The notes: generated from the letters alone by a model not told the origin. A stretch of 39,264 bases of DNA from Chloroflexota bacterium (GCA_027624135.1 JAQBXL010000014.1:1-39264); one strand, 5' to 3'. Shown: positions 29,617 through 38,954, counted from the first letter of the stretch. Program-made: numbers and translations.

Positions 29617-31007
29617 TACTCGCGCAACGAGACGATCAATTGAAGCAACTCGGATACGCGAACCGTGGATCTTTCGATACTATCCGCAGAGTCCCAGGAG
29701 AAGTCTCCGCCCTCGGAGACGAACCCAACCAACTCGACGTGGCTCTCGGGATTAACTTCCAGGGGACCCATGAGGTCCAGAGCGCCGTTGACCACGCTCT
29801 CGGGTGAAGTGTCGCCCTGGGCGATCATCCGGTCGACCATGTTCCGGATTCCTGGGCGGGAAACGTCACCGACCAATTCTGCAGTGAAGTTAACGCGGCG
29901 CATCAGGGAGCCGCTGTTGATCCACTCAGCGCCGGTGTGCCATCCTTCCACGGAGGGCGGGTTGAGCAGGTCTTGGCCCATGTAGCTGGGCTGGCGGGAC
30001 AGATCGCCGATGCCGGGGGCGGGGAACTCAGCGCCGCCGACCAGCCGAAGAGTCCCAACCACTACCTCGGTGGGGTTCTTTAGCCGCTCATAGCGGGAGT
30101 TCTTGAAGAAATCAGAGTTGAACAGCACGCGGAGGGTGGTCCGCATGTCGTAGCCGTTGTTCATCAGCGTGTTGGCCAACAGGTCAACGGCTTCCGGGTC
30201 GCGGGGCGGGGTCACCGACCAAGCGGGAACCTGGGCCTCGTCGGCCACGAAGTAGTTGTAAAGGTGACGGGCGATGAATCTGGCGCAGGCCGGGTCTTCG
30301 GTGATGAATCGAATGATGTCGTCACCGTTGAAGTTGCCGGTGTGGTTCAGGAAGGTCTTGTCGGTATCGTCGTGGTCTTCCTCTTTGTACTGGAAGAACC
30401 AGTCGTGGCGGCCGATGGGACCCCGGGGCAGCTTGGGCTGGATGGTCCAGCCGGTGAACGACCGGGAGCAGTCCCGGACATCGTCTTCGGTGTAGTTGCC
30501 AACGCCCATGCTGAAGAGTTCCAGCAACTCGCGGCCCCAGTTCTCGTTGACCGCGTCGGCGTGGTTGTCGTTGTTGTCCAGCCAGTAGATCAGGGCCGGG
30601 TCTTGGGCCATTTCAAGGAGCAGTTCGCGGAAGTCGCCCATGCCCTTCTGGCGGAACTTGACGATCATGTCCATCACGTCGTCATAGTGGTCCACCTTGG
30701 AGACGCCGGTGGCGAAGATGCCGTGCCAGAACAGGGACATCTTCTCTTCCAGGGGGCGCTTGGTGTTGACCAGGTCATGCAGCCATTCGGCGGCGCCCAT
30801 GCCAGGAAGGGTTCCGGGCCGCCAGGTCCACGGGTGGAACCGCATCATTTCGTTGCGGTCGAGTTCTTCCTGCTCGCTGGTGTTGAGCAGTTCTTCCACG
30901 GTGGCTTCATAGCCCTTGGCTACTCGAGCTTCTAATTCGTCCCTGGTAGCGCCAAATCCGGCGCGGCGCATGAGATGGGCCATCAAGGCGATATCCTGGT
31001 TACTCAT
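29604..31007 (-). CDS. DUF1800 family protein
   Basis: This 467-aa protein begins at the DUF1800 domain (MAHLMRRAGFGATRDELEAR). Family hallmarks are WWHGIFATG-like LFWHGIFATGVSKV, YWLDNNDNHADAVNENWGRE, LLELFSMGVGNYTEDDVRD, FIARHLYNYFVADE and PPSVEGWHTGAEWINSG. As with DUF1501 no export signal precedes the domain. GGGAG lies 7 nt before the ATG. It is the first gene of the DUF1800-DUF1501-NHL set and has a promoter-like element upstream. Function unknown; the pair has been noted mainly in Planctomycetes and environmental Chloroflexota. Confidence 0.92.
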   Translation of the reverse strand: MSNQDIALMAHLMRRAGFGATRDELEARVAKGYEATVEELLNTSEQEELDRNEMMRFHPWTWRPGTLPGMGAAEWLHDLVNTKRPLEEKMSLFWHGIFATGVSKVDHYDDVMDMIVKFRQKGMGDFRELLLEMAQDPALIYWLDNNDNHADAVNENWGRELLELFSMGVGNYTEDDVRDCSRSFTGWTIQPKLPRGPIGRHDWFFQYKEEDHDDTDKTFLNHTGNFNGDDIIRFITEDPACARFIARHLYNYFVADEAQVPAWSVTPPRDPEAVDLLANTLMNNGYDMRTTLRVLFNSDFFKNSRYERLKNPTEVVVGTLRLVGGAEFPAPGIGDLSRQPSYMGQDLLNPPSVEGWHTGAEWINSGSLMRRVNFTAELVGDVSRPGIRNMVDRMIAQGDTSPESVVNGALDLMGPLEVNPESHVELVGFVSEGGDFSWDSADSIERSTVRVSELLQLIVSLREYQYA

Positions 31008-31102
31008 ATTGCTTCTCCCAATTTACGGTCAGATGTACCGTTTTTATAGCCTGGATATAGAGTAAGTTCAAGGCGCACTGCGCCCTACAGTTCTAACCTC
31101 CT

Positions 31103-31132
31103 ATATTAGAGGTGGCTGGATTTCATTGTCAA
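31103..31132 (-). promoter_or_regulatory. Promoter for DUF1800-DUF1501-NHL set
   Basis: TTGACA (31132-31127) and TAATAT (31108-31103) on the minus strand are 18 bp apart; the -35 is perfect and the -10 matches 4 of 6. The predicted leader is about 90 nt. Confidence 0.5.
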
Positions 31133-31279
31133 TAACTATCAAATAATCGTTTAAGACATGGCCATCAATATCAACTTGTGCCTAGGTTCCAATCAATTTG
31201 TGTCTGTATCCCGTCCGCGTTAAACTCCCCATCCTAGGGAAAAACGATCGAATTTGAAAATCGTTGTTGGAGGCGAATC

Positions 31280-32029
31280 ATGCGGTTGCAAGGGAAGGTT
31301 GCGTTGATCACCGGAGCTGCCCGTGGCCAAGGAGCTGCAGAAGCCCGTTTGTTTGCCCAAGAAGGCGCCAAAGTTGTGCTGGCCGACGTTCTAGACCAAG
31401 AGGGCACGGCAGTTGCCGCCGAGATCGCCGAGGCTGGAGGAGACGCGGTCTACGTGCACCTGGACGTGACCAACGAAGACGATTGGGACGCGGCGGTTCG
31501 GTCGGCGGTCTCCAGCTTCGAAAAGCTAGACATCCTGGTCAACAATGCAGGCATCTGGCGGAAGGGACACGTGCTTGAGACATCCTCCGAACAGTGGGAC
31601 GATCTGATGGGCGTGAACGCCAAGGGCGTGTTCTTGGGGACGAAAGCAGCCATACCCGAGATGAGGAAGGCCGGCGGCGGTTCCGTCATCAACATCTCAT
31701 CCACCGCCGGCCTGGTCGGAAGCCGCACCAGCGCCGCCTACAGCGCGTCCAAAGGAGCGGTCCGTCTCCTGACCAAATCAACTGCCATCCAGTACGCGGC
31801 AGAGGGAATCCGGGCCAATTCGATACACCCAGGGCCCATCGACACCGACATGGGAGACCAGGTTTGGCCCGATGCGGACAGTCGTGAATCGGCGGTGGGC
31901 CGGACCGCCCTCGCCAGGATCGGCACTGCCCAGGACATCGCCTACGGGGCCTTGTACCTAGCTTCCGACGAGTCGTCCTTCGTCACTGGCTCCGAGCTGG
32001 TGATCGACGGCGGATCAACCGCCCAGTAG
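31280..32029 (+). CDS. Short-chain dehydrogenase/reductase (classical SDR)
   Basis: The 249-aa oxidoreductase has the classical SDR features: the nucleotide-binding TGAARGQG at 11-18, acidic Asp36 after the second strand (VVLADV), which favours NAD over NADP, NNAG at 88-91, the catalytic Ser in NISSTAG, and Tyr154/Lys158 in YSASK. The C-terminal SELVIDGGSTAQ is typical of 3-oxoacyl-ACP reductase-like or cyclic-alcohol dehydrogenases. GGAGG lies 6 nt before ATG. Its 3' end overlaps the convergent MmgE/PrpD gene by 15 nt. The substrate is unknown. Confidence 0.93.
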   Translation: MRLQGKVALITGAARGQGAAEARLFAQEGAKVVLADVLDQEGTAVAAEIAEAGGDAVYVHLDVTNEDDWDAAVRSAVSSFEKLDILVNNAGIWRKGHVLETSSEQWDDLMGVNAKGVFLGTKAAIPEMRKAGGGSVINISSTAGLVGSRTSAAYSASKGAVRLLTKSTAIQYAAEGIRANSIHPGPIDTDMGDQVWPDADSRESAVGRTALARIGTAQDIAYGALYLASDESSFVTGSELVIDGGSTAQ

Positions 32030-33382
32030 GTCGGCCAAGGGGGCCACTGCGCCCAGGTCTTCCAGGTTATCCAGCATCTCTAGAACAGAACTGGCGTTTT
32101 CGCCGGTCAGGGCCATGGTGGCGCAATCTTTGAACTTGACCCGCACTTCTTCCATGGTCGCGCCACGCAATGCGCCGGTTGTGGCGCGGTCGGCGCGCTC
32201 GGTCAGCACCCGACCGTCCTTCAGGTGAAATTCAACCTCGTGATAGGCCTCGGTCCAACTGGTCTGGCCTTCAAATCCGGAGTGGCGTTTCATCTCGATC
32301 TTGGGGATGAGTTCCTGAGCTTCGGGCCGCATCACCTGCTCGTCGGTGAAGGTCGACATGCCCACGCGGCCGTCCAGAAGCTCTGCAGCCAGACAGTACT
32401 GCATGCTGAATTTGCCCTCTAGCCCCTCTTTGGGCCGGGAGTGGATCAGGGACCGGGGCGGGTCGAAGTCCACCCTGACCTCGATACGTTCGATGTTGGC
32501 CGCGGCCAACGACTCCCGTTGCTGGAGCCTGGTCGTGGCGTCCAGGGCCAGGTGAGCGCTGCCGCAGCAAGGGTATTTCTTGATCTCGATACCCGATTCC
32601 ACCATGAAACAGCGGCTGCCCAAGGACGCAGCGGCTTTCTCCGGGTCATAGTCGTTGCCGCCGGAGAAGGCGCGCATGAACCCGAAGCGCCCCTCCAGGG
32701 CATCGGTTCCTGACGTGAAGCCACGTTGCACCAGTTTGGCGGCGGTGATGCCCGATTTGCAGGCGTGCCCAGCGTGGAACGGCTTGGTCATGGTCCCGAA
32801 GTTCTGACGCAATCCCGATGATTGCGAAGCCCCTAAAGAGATTGCCATTGCCGTTTGCTCTTCATTTAGTCCGAGCAGCCGGGACGCAGCGGCGGCCGCT
32901 CCCAACGCGCCCAGCGGTCCGGTCGGGTGCCAGCCAAGGTCATCAAAGTAGGCGGGGCTGATGGCGTCGCCCACGGCGCAGGCGACTTCGAACCCAAGCA
33001 AGTAGGCAAGGAGCATCTCCCGGCCCGTCGCGCCGGCCTCTTCTGCGACCGGAAGCGCCGCCGGGATCAGAACGGCGCTGGGGTGGGTCTTGGTTATGAA
33101 GGTGATGTCGTCGTAGTCAAGGGCGTGGGACATGGCCCCGTTGATCAACCCGGCTTCGGGGGCGCTGGTCTTGAACCCCCGCCCGATCACGGTGGCCGCT
33201 GGATTGCCACCTAAGTCGTTCAAATAGTCGACTAAGATATCTGCCAATGGTTCTTTGGACCCGGCCAACGCGCAACCCAGGCAGTCGATGATGGCGGCTT
33301 TGGCAGAGGATATTGCCTCGGGCGGAAAGTCCTCCAGTTCGGTGTTTACGACGTATTCGGCAATCTTTTTTGTAACTTCCAC
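32015..33382 (-). CDS. MmgE/PrpD family protein
   Basis: The 455-aa protein belongs to the 2-methylcitrate dehydratase/iminodisuccinate epimerase/cis-aconitate decarboxylase family. Typical segments are AKAAIIDCLGCALAGS, GAMSHALDYDD, HPSAVLIPAALPVAEEAG, GFEVACAVG, HPTGPLGALGAAAAASRLLGL, FHAGHACKSG and KKYPCCGSAHLALDA. GTG is the start codon, with GGAG 7 nt upstream. In soil and marine Chloroflexota these genes are often multiple and sit in catabolic clusters; acting on a tricarboxylate-like or branched acid substrate is a family-level guess. Confidence 0.93.
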   Translation of the reverse strand: MEVTKKIAEYVVNTELEDFPPEAISSAKAAIIDCLGCALAGSKEPLADILVDYLNDLGGNPAATVIGRGFKTSAPEAGLINGAMSHALDYDDITFITKTHPSAVLIPAALPVAEEAGATGREMLLAYLLGFEVACAVGDAISPAYFDDLGWHPTGPLGALGAAAAASRLLGLNEEQTAMAISLGASQSSGLRQNFGTMTKPFHAGHACKSGITAAKLVQRGFTSGTDALEGRFGFMRAFSGGNDYDPEKAAASLGSRCFMVESGIEIKKYPCCGSAHLALDATTRLQQRESLAAANIERIEVRVDFDPPRSLIHSRPKEGLEGKFSMQYCLAAELLDGRVGMSTFTDEQVMRPEAQELIPKIEMKRHSGFEGQTSWTEAYHEVEFHLKDGRVLTERADRATTGALRGATMEEVRVKFKDCATMALTGENASSVLEMLDNLEDLGAVAPLADLLGG

Positions 33383-33697
33383 AGTGAAACTCCAGCGACC
33401 CTTCGGACTAAAATTGTCGGTTCAGTAAAGCACGGTTGGACACCCCAAGCAACGGCGCAACCGTGGTTCCATATAGTAACTTATGCACGGGTTGGTCGTT
33501 GCTAGTGGATAAGTGAGTGCTATATGGGGATAAAAGGCCAAAGCGATCGCATAATCGGACGTGATGCGTGGACAGTAGATGCCTCAAGGTTGACGAGTTG
33601 CGCTCCCTTGCCGCTCCGGTGGCGGCGGGGTATCATTGGCGATCAGGTGACTAGCTTTGGTTTTTGAAGAAATCTATCCGAAAATTACGGAGGCCTC
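33383..33697. other. Intergenic region with nested inverted repeats
   Basis: No ORF is convincing. Inverted repeats are CACGGTTG/CAACCGTG (33431-33438 with 33458-33465) and, further on, CCATATAG/CTATATGG (33469-33476 with 33520-33527) enclosing ACTTAT/ATAAGT (33479-33484 with 33509-33514). The second set forms an interrupted stem around a 24-nt loop and could be a regulator site or structured leader for the divergent genes. Confidence 0.45.
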
Positions 33698-34087
33698 ATG
33701 AGCACCCAGATCAGCGGAAAAGAACTGGCTTTAGTTAAAGGCACCCAGTCCCCCGAAACCACGACCCAGACGGCTGGCATGATCCGGAAGCCCGGTATCG
33801 ACAGCAACACCGCCGGCGCCAGCAAGATCTGGCTCGGCCACGTGGAATGCCTGCCGAATACCATGGGACCGCCCCACCACCACGGTGAGGCCGAAACCGC
33901 CGCCTATGTCCTCAAGGGACATATCCGGGTCTATCACGGCGAGGACTACAAGGAGTACATCGAGGCTGGCCCCGGAGAATTTATCTTCGTGCCGGCCAAC
34001 TTCAATCATATCGAGGGCAACCCCTACGACGAGCCGGCGGAAGCAGTATTGTCGCGCGGTCCGGACAACATCGTCATCAACCTATAG
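33698..34087 (+). CDS. Cupin-domain protein
   Basis: This 129-aa single-domain cupin has motif 1 as HHHGEAETAAYVLKG (metal-ligand candidates His60, His62 and Glu66) and motif 2 as GPGEFIFVPANFNHIEGN (His104). A complete metal site makes a dioxygenase, isomerase or decarboxylase activity possible, but many such proteins are only binders. GGAGG is 4 nt before ATG. It is flanked by strong terminators, so it is probably transcribed alone. The substrate is unknown. Confidence 0.88.
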   Translation: MSTQISGKELALVKGTQSPETTTQTAGMIRKPGIDSNTAGASKIWLGHVECLPNTMGPPHHHGEAETAAYVLKGHIRVYHGEDYKEYIEAGPGEFIFVPANFNHIEGNPYDEPAEAVLSRGPDNIVINL

Positions 34088-34129
34088 CTCACTTGCCCTA
34101 GGTTCCCTAGGTCAATATTGCGAACAAAT

Positions 34130-34167
34130 ACCGGTCCGACCACAATCGTGGTCGGGCCGGTTGCTTT
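34130..34167 (+). terminator. Intrinsic terminator of the cupin gene
   Basis: ACCGGTCCGACCAC pairs with GTGGTCGGGCCGGT over 14 bp (one G-U), closed by an AATC loop and followed by TGCTTTT. It is 43 nt past the cupin stop. Confidence 0.85.
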
Positions 34168-34288
34168 TGGGGACTAGGATGAATGATCGGACAGAGCCTG
34201 CCTCCGGGCTTGAAGATGGTGTCTTCTTTGCTCCAATCCAGGTCTGGCGACAGGGCCTGGAACCCAGACAGGATGTATACTAGACCAG

Positions 34289-34312
34289 GCACGGCACAGG
34301 GGCCGTGCTTTT
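34289..34312 (+). terminator. Second hairpin-T terminator, upstream of MFS gene
   Basis: GCACGGC/GCCGTGC forms a 7-bp stem with a 6-nt loop followed by TTTT. No gene ends nearby on the plus strand after the first terminator, so it could back up that terminator or act as a leader attenuator for the MFS gene, which begins about 100 nt later. Confidence 0.6.
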
Positions 34313-34415
34313 CCTCTCCCGCCTATCTAGCTATCCAGCATTTTTATCATCTTAAGGTTGTCCAGCAACTGTCATCCGGCTCCTGGCCGTTGCAGACCCG
34401 AGAACCCGCTCCAAA

Positions 34416-35798
34416 TTGATTAAAGCAAGAATCACACAGAAAATGCGGCTGCCCCGGAACATGTTCTATGGCTGGTGGATCGCAATCATCTCAGCCGGGG
34501 CCGATTCCCTGAAACACGGCACCTTTAACAAAGGTTTCACCTCCTACATCATCCCGCTCCGTGCTGAATTGGGAATCAGTGTCGCCGCAATCTCTTTCGC
34601 CGAGTCGCTGGGGCGTATGGAAGGCGGGCTCCAGGGTCCATTAATGGGTTGGGCCACAGACCGGTTCGGTCCCCGAGTCATCATGATGTTTGGGGGTCTC
34701 ACATCCGGTCTCGGGTTCATCCTGCTCTCGTTCACTCAGAGCTATCTATATTTCGTCTGCATCTTCGTGGGGCTGATGTCCCTGGGGTTCCGGGCTGGCT
34801 ACAACAACGCCACCATGCCAGCTCTGAACCAGTGGTTCCGGAGGCGCCGCGGCTTGGCCATGGGCATCGCCGGAATGGGCACGGCTATCGGCGGCATCGC
34901 CCTCGCTCCACTGATGGGCTTCTTTGTGCTAAGCGCCGGGTGGCGTCCTGCGGCCTTCCTCTCAGGTGTGATTATCATAGCGGTGGTCATTCCTTTGTCG
35001 TTCCTGATCCGCCGGGACCCAGAGGGCATGGGGTTGCGGCCAGATGGAGACCCAATTCCGGACAATGAGATCGACCTCACCGGGGCCGTTTCAGGAGAAG
35101 ATCGAGACGCCGGGAAAAGTCGGCGCGGTGCCGTCATACTTCATGCAGGTGAGCCAGATTTCACTGCTCCAGAGGCCATGAGGACGCCTGCATTCTGGAT
35201 GATAGTGCTGGCCGTAGGGATGCGGAATACAGTCCATTCTGGCGTGACGTGGCTGATGGTGCCTTTGATGGTCTGGTTCCTCATGGGGTCGGGGCGCACC
35301 CAAGACGACGCTCAACCCATCGCCGTGGCCTTCATCGGGATAATGTCCTTCGCCCTGTTGTTGATGACGCCGATCATCGGCTGGCTGGGCGACAAGTGGT
35401 CCAAACCGAAGTTGAGTTCCGTCTGCATGGTCGGCGGAGCATTGTCCATGTTGCTCCTGGTTGAGGACACCGGGCATATCTGGCAGGTGTTGGCGTTTGT
35501 GGTTCTGTTGGCCTTCTCCGAGACCGCCAATCCATTGGCCTGGGCAATCATGGGGGACTTTTTCGGGCGGCGCAGTTACGCGACGCTACGGGGTTGGCAG
35601 CACCTTCCGGACCAGTTGATGTCCATGTGGACGCCGTTATGGATGGGGATAATCTTCGACCATACCGGCAGCTACAAATGGGCCTTGATCCCGCTGGTCG
35701 TCATCTACTGTCTGGCGGCGGTATCTTATTGGTTCATACCCACTCCCAAAACGCCGGCGCGGGTGCTGGCCTACCGGGAGCAGGGCCAGATCAAGTAG
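34416..35798 (+). CDS. Major facilitator superfamily transporter
   Basis: This 460-aa membrane protein has about 12 hydrophobic segments, the MFS signature GWATDRFGPRVIM and a second-half counterpart GWLGDKWSKPKL. The conserved N-terminus MFYGWWIAIISAG is shared with carriers of the monocarboxylate (OFA/MCT-like) type. A hydrophilic central loop of about 60 residues (RRDPEGMGLRPDGDP...) divides the halves. The track starts at TTG 34416; neither this nor ATG 34443 (MRLPRNMFYGWW) has a clear Shine-Dalgarno, but ATG 34443 is closer to the family start. It ends 3 nt before the end of the convergent aminotransferase gene. The substrate is unknown. Confidence 0.9.
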   Translation: MIKARITQKMRLPRNMFYGWWIAIISAGADSLKHGTFNKGFTSYIIPLRAELGISVAAISFAESLGRMEGGLQGPLMGWATDRFGPRVIMMFGGLTSGLGFILLSFTQSYLYFVCIFVGLMSLGFRAGYNNATMPALNQWFRRRRGLAMGIAGMGTAIGGIALAPLMGFFVLSAGWRPAAFLSGVIIIAVVIPLSFLIRRDPEGMGLRPDGDPIPDNEIDLTGAVSGEDRDAGKSRRGAVILHAGEPDFTAPEAMRTPAFWMIVLAVGMRNTVHSGVTWLMVPLMVWFLMGSGRTQDDAQPIAVAFIGIMSFALLLMTPIIGWLGDKWSKPKLSSVCMVGGALSMLLLVEDTGHIWQVLAFVVLLAFSETANPLAWAIMGDFFGRRSYATLRGWQHLPDQLMSMWTPLWMGIIFDHTGSYKWALIPLVVIYCLAAVSYWFIPTPKTPARVLAYREQGQIK

Positions 35799-35801
35799 CG
35801 A

Positions 35802-36986
35802 CTAGCCTTGCGGATTCGCAATCGCCTTGGCGAATCCCTGAACCGCCTCCTCCAACACCCAATCCTCTACGCAGTAGGAGATTCGGAAATAGCCCGGCGT
35901 GCCGAATCCGCGCCCTGGCACGACCAGAACGTTGCTGTTCAGAAGGGTCCGGCAGAAGATTGCATCGTCCTCGATGGGCGCCTTCGGGTACAGGTAGAAC
36001 GCTCCCTGGGGCCGAACCACGTCGTAACCCAACTCCCCAAGGTGTTGGCAGAGATAATCCCGCTTCTTCTCGTAGTACCCTGCGTCAACACTGACTTCCT
36101 GGAGGTTGCGGACGATGTGCTGCATCAAGGCTGGGGCGTTCACAAACCCCAGGGTGCGGTTGCAGAAAGCCAGTCCGGCGGACAATTCTTCTTTGTCCTT
36201 GTAGTTGGGGTTAACCGCGATGTAGCCGATGCGCTCTCCCGGCAAGGCTAGGTCCTTGGCGTGGGACGTAACCACCACGCTGTTGTCGTAGTGGGGCAGC
36301 ACCTGGGGGTAGCTCATGCCGTCGAAGATTATGCGCCGGTAGGGCTCGTCGCTGATGATGAATATCTCGGCGCCGTACTCGGCCTGTTTACGCTCCAACA
36401 GCGCTGCCAGTCCCTTGATGCTAGTTTCGGAGTAAACAGCGCCGCTGGGGTTGTTGGGCGAGTTAACCATGATGGCTCGCGTCTTGGCGGTCATGGCGGC
36501 TTCGATCGCCGCCAGGTCTGGTTGGAACTGGTCGTCGCAGGCCGCAACTACCGGCACACCGCCGTGGTTGTCGATGTAGTAAAGGTATTCCCAGAAGTAT
36601 GGCGACAGGATTATGACCTCGTCGCCCTCGTTGAGAATGGTCTTCAGCACCACGTTGGCGGCGGCGGCGGCTCCGCAGGTCATGATCACGTCGCCACCGG
36701 AGAAGTCCAGACCGGTTTCTTTCTGCAGGGCGTTGGCCACGGCTTGGCGTGTCTCCATGTAGCCGGGGTTGGGCATGTAGCGGTGCATCCCCGAGAGCGG
36801 TGCATTCGCCAGGCGGCGCAACTCGTCGTGGAACTCCTGGGGCGGCTCTATAACCGGGTTGCCCAGAGACAGGTCGAACACCTTGTCGGCCCCGATCTGG
36901 GCCTTAAGCGCCATCCCTTCTTCAAAGACGCGGCGGATCCAGCCACCCTCGTCCATGAACCGCCGGACCTTTTGCGACACCGCCAT
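35802..36986 (-). CDS. PLP-dependent aminotransferase, class I/II
   Basis: This 394-aa fold-type I enzyme has Lys244 in the unusual SHAKDLALPGERIGY (most relatives have S(F/L)SK). NPNNPSG, ISDEPYRRIIFDG and the C-terminal YFRISYC Arg are the usual cofactor and carboxylate contacts. The track begins at 37046, but ATG 36986 (MAVSQKVRRFMDEGG) has a perfect GGAGG 7 nt upstream and fits the family start. The SHAKDL subgroup is one I have seen in environmental genomes without a defined substrate. Its 3' end faces the MFS gene across 3 nt. Confidence 0.9.
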   Translation of the reverse strand: MAVSQKVRRFMDEGGWIRRVFEEGMALKAQIGADKVFDLSLGNPVIEPPQEFHDELRRLANAPLSGMHRYMPNPGYMETRQAVANALQKETGLDFSGGDVIMTCGAAAAANVVLKTILNEGDEVIILSPYFWEYLYYIDNHGGVPVVAACDDQFQPDLAAIEAAMTAKTRAIMVNSPNNPSGAVYSETSIKGLAALLERKQAEYGAEIFIISDEPYRRIIFDGMSYPQVLPHYDNSVVVTSHAKDLALPGERIGYIAVNPNYKDKEELSAGLAFCNRTLGFVNAPALMQHIVRNLQEVSVDAGYYEKKRDYLCQHLGELGYDVVRPQGAFYLYPKAPIEDDAIFCRTLLNSNVLVVPGRGFGTPGYFRISYCVEDWVLEEAVQGFAKAIANPQG

Positions 36987-37220
36987 ATAACTACCTCCAA
37001 TAAGTACGCCGCCAGCCTCTGGTGCAAAGCTAGGCGAGTGTAGCAACGCGGGTTGAGGGTGTCAAAGAATAGGAGCCGAAGGCTCGATTCATGCCAAATA
37101 TTAATGCGACTTTATTTGAATTGAAATTCCTGATTGCCCTAATATATGAATAATCAAAGACTAAGTATTCTCCCGGCCATTCGCAGATATGGTCGGGAGA
37201 GCCGCTGGAGGCCCAAATTG

Positions 37221-38954
37221 ATGAAAGCCCTGGATTCCTTCCAATCAGCGATAGTTGAGCTTGGTATTGCCAGGCCCAAGCTCGTCATGATTGGCGCGCT
37301 GATTGCAACCGTCGTGCTTCTGGCCGGGCTGGTTCTGAGGGTAGAGGTAGATACCGATCCGGAGAATATGCTCTCCGAATCGAATTCTGTTCGAGTGCTG
37401 AATCGGTCCATCGCCGAAGAATTTGGGGCCAAGAACATGTTGTTCTTGGGAATCGTCAACGAGAGCGGAGTCTTAAACGCAATCACGCTCTCGAACGCAG
37501 TCCGCGTTGTTGCTGAGATCAAGAATTTAGACCGCGTCGAATCGGATGGCGTGCTCAGTTTCATGGCAGTCGGCGATGTACCAGCGGATGGCCCTACCCC
37601 CGATGATGTAGAGCGGATTGGTGACGACCTGGCCCGGGATACTGTGCTGGGAAAGCGGCTGATCTCGGAGGACGGAACCGCCCTTGCCGTTTATATCCCG
37701 CTAAAGAGCAAGGGAGATGTCAACTCGGTAACCGCAGAGGTAGAACGGCTGCTTGAGATTCACAATCTGGGCGGCGCCGGGAAAAATTACTTCGCCGGCT
37801 TGCCACTGGCCGAGGAGAAATTCGGTCGGGACATGTTCATTCAGATGGCCCTCTTGGCGCCCATCGCCGGGATGCTCATCTTCATGTTGATGCTCTATTT
37901 CTTCCGTAAGTTGATCCTCGTGATAGCAGCGATGCTGGTGGCCATGCTTAGCGTGGTCTGGACCATGGGGCTTTTGACCGGAACCGGCTTCACCCTGCAC
38001 ATCATGAGTTCCATGATTCCTATATTCCTGATGCCCATCGCCGTCTTAGACAGCATCCATATCCTGAGCGAATTTTTCGAACGCTATCCCCTGGCTCAGG
38101 ATCGGAAGACCACGCTGCGGACGGTCTACGGAGAGTTAGCCACGCCAATCACTTTCACATCGCTCACCACAGCGGTGCCTTTCGCCTCATTGGCCCTGGC
38201 GCCCATCCCGCCGGTGCAGGTGTTTGGGCTATTCGTGGCCTTCGGAGTCGTCGCCGCCTGGTTGTTAACGATGCTGTTCCTGCCCGCGTTCATCATGCTG
38301 CTGAGCGAAGATGGCTTGCAACGGAGTATCACCGGAGACGACGATTCAACGAGCCGTTTTCTGACGGGAGGGCTGCGGCGGTTGAGCCGGTTCGCGGTCA
38401 GCAAGCCCATAGTATTACCAGTATTGTTCATCGTGCTTGGGGTGGCCGCCATACCTGGAATGACCAAGGTCTCGGTCAACGACAACCCGGTCCGGTGGTT
38501 CAAGTCGGGTAGTGAGATCCGGGTGGCGACTGAGGAGTTGAACCGCTTGTTCCCCGGAGTCTACAACGCCAGTCTGGTCATCGAGGGCAGCGAACCGGGA
38601 ATGCTCACCGATCCTGAGATGGTATCGGACCTCCTAGCGATGGAAGAACAGCTTTCCAGAGTCGGGTCCGTAGGGCAGGTTACATCCTACGCCGATCTGG
38701 TCGTGTCAGGGTCGGGACCAGATGCCATACCGAAGAGCCCAGAGGGGGTTGAGAGTCTATTGGACGACGTTTTCACCTCGCCGCGCGGGACGTTTGCCAG
38801 CGCGTTGATCTCCCCGGATTATCAGAGGGCCAATGTTCAGGTGACGATGAACAGCGGGGATAACAAGTCGATGCAGGAAGTGCTCGACGCTGCCGACGCC
38901 TTTTTTGCGGAGCGGCCATTTCCGCCAGGAGTGACAGTTGAATGGGCTGGGTAG
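37221..38954 (+). pseudogene. RND/MMPL-family membrane protein, interrupted and truncated
   Basis: The chain resembles RND-superfamily exporters (MMPL/hopanoid-transporter-like): first membrane segment near LVMIGALIATVVLLAGLVL, a large periplasmic-type loop, then a block of membrane segments (LLAPIAGMLIFMLMLYFF to FLPAFIMLL), a second N-terminal-like segment (IVLPVLFIVLGVAAIPGMTK) and the start of the second loop. Known relatives have about 750-900 aa with a second membrane block. Here VEWAG is followed by TAG, yet the same frame continues TYLNLVWQDKMVSGML, as expected for the homologue, so the TAG probably replaces a Leu codon. The frame loses its resemblance after about 39002. The track starts at 37146, but ATG 37221 has GGAGG 9 nt upstream. 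Most likely a pseudogene; stop-codon readthrough is less likely. Confidence 0.75.

Noticed and set aside
34276-34281. TATACT as promoter before the second terminator
   Set aside because: No -35-like hexamer at the right distance; not enough to claim an attenuated leader from this alone.
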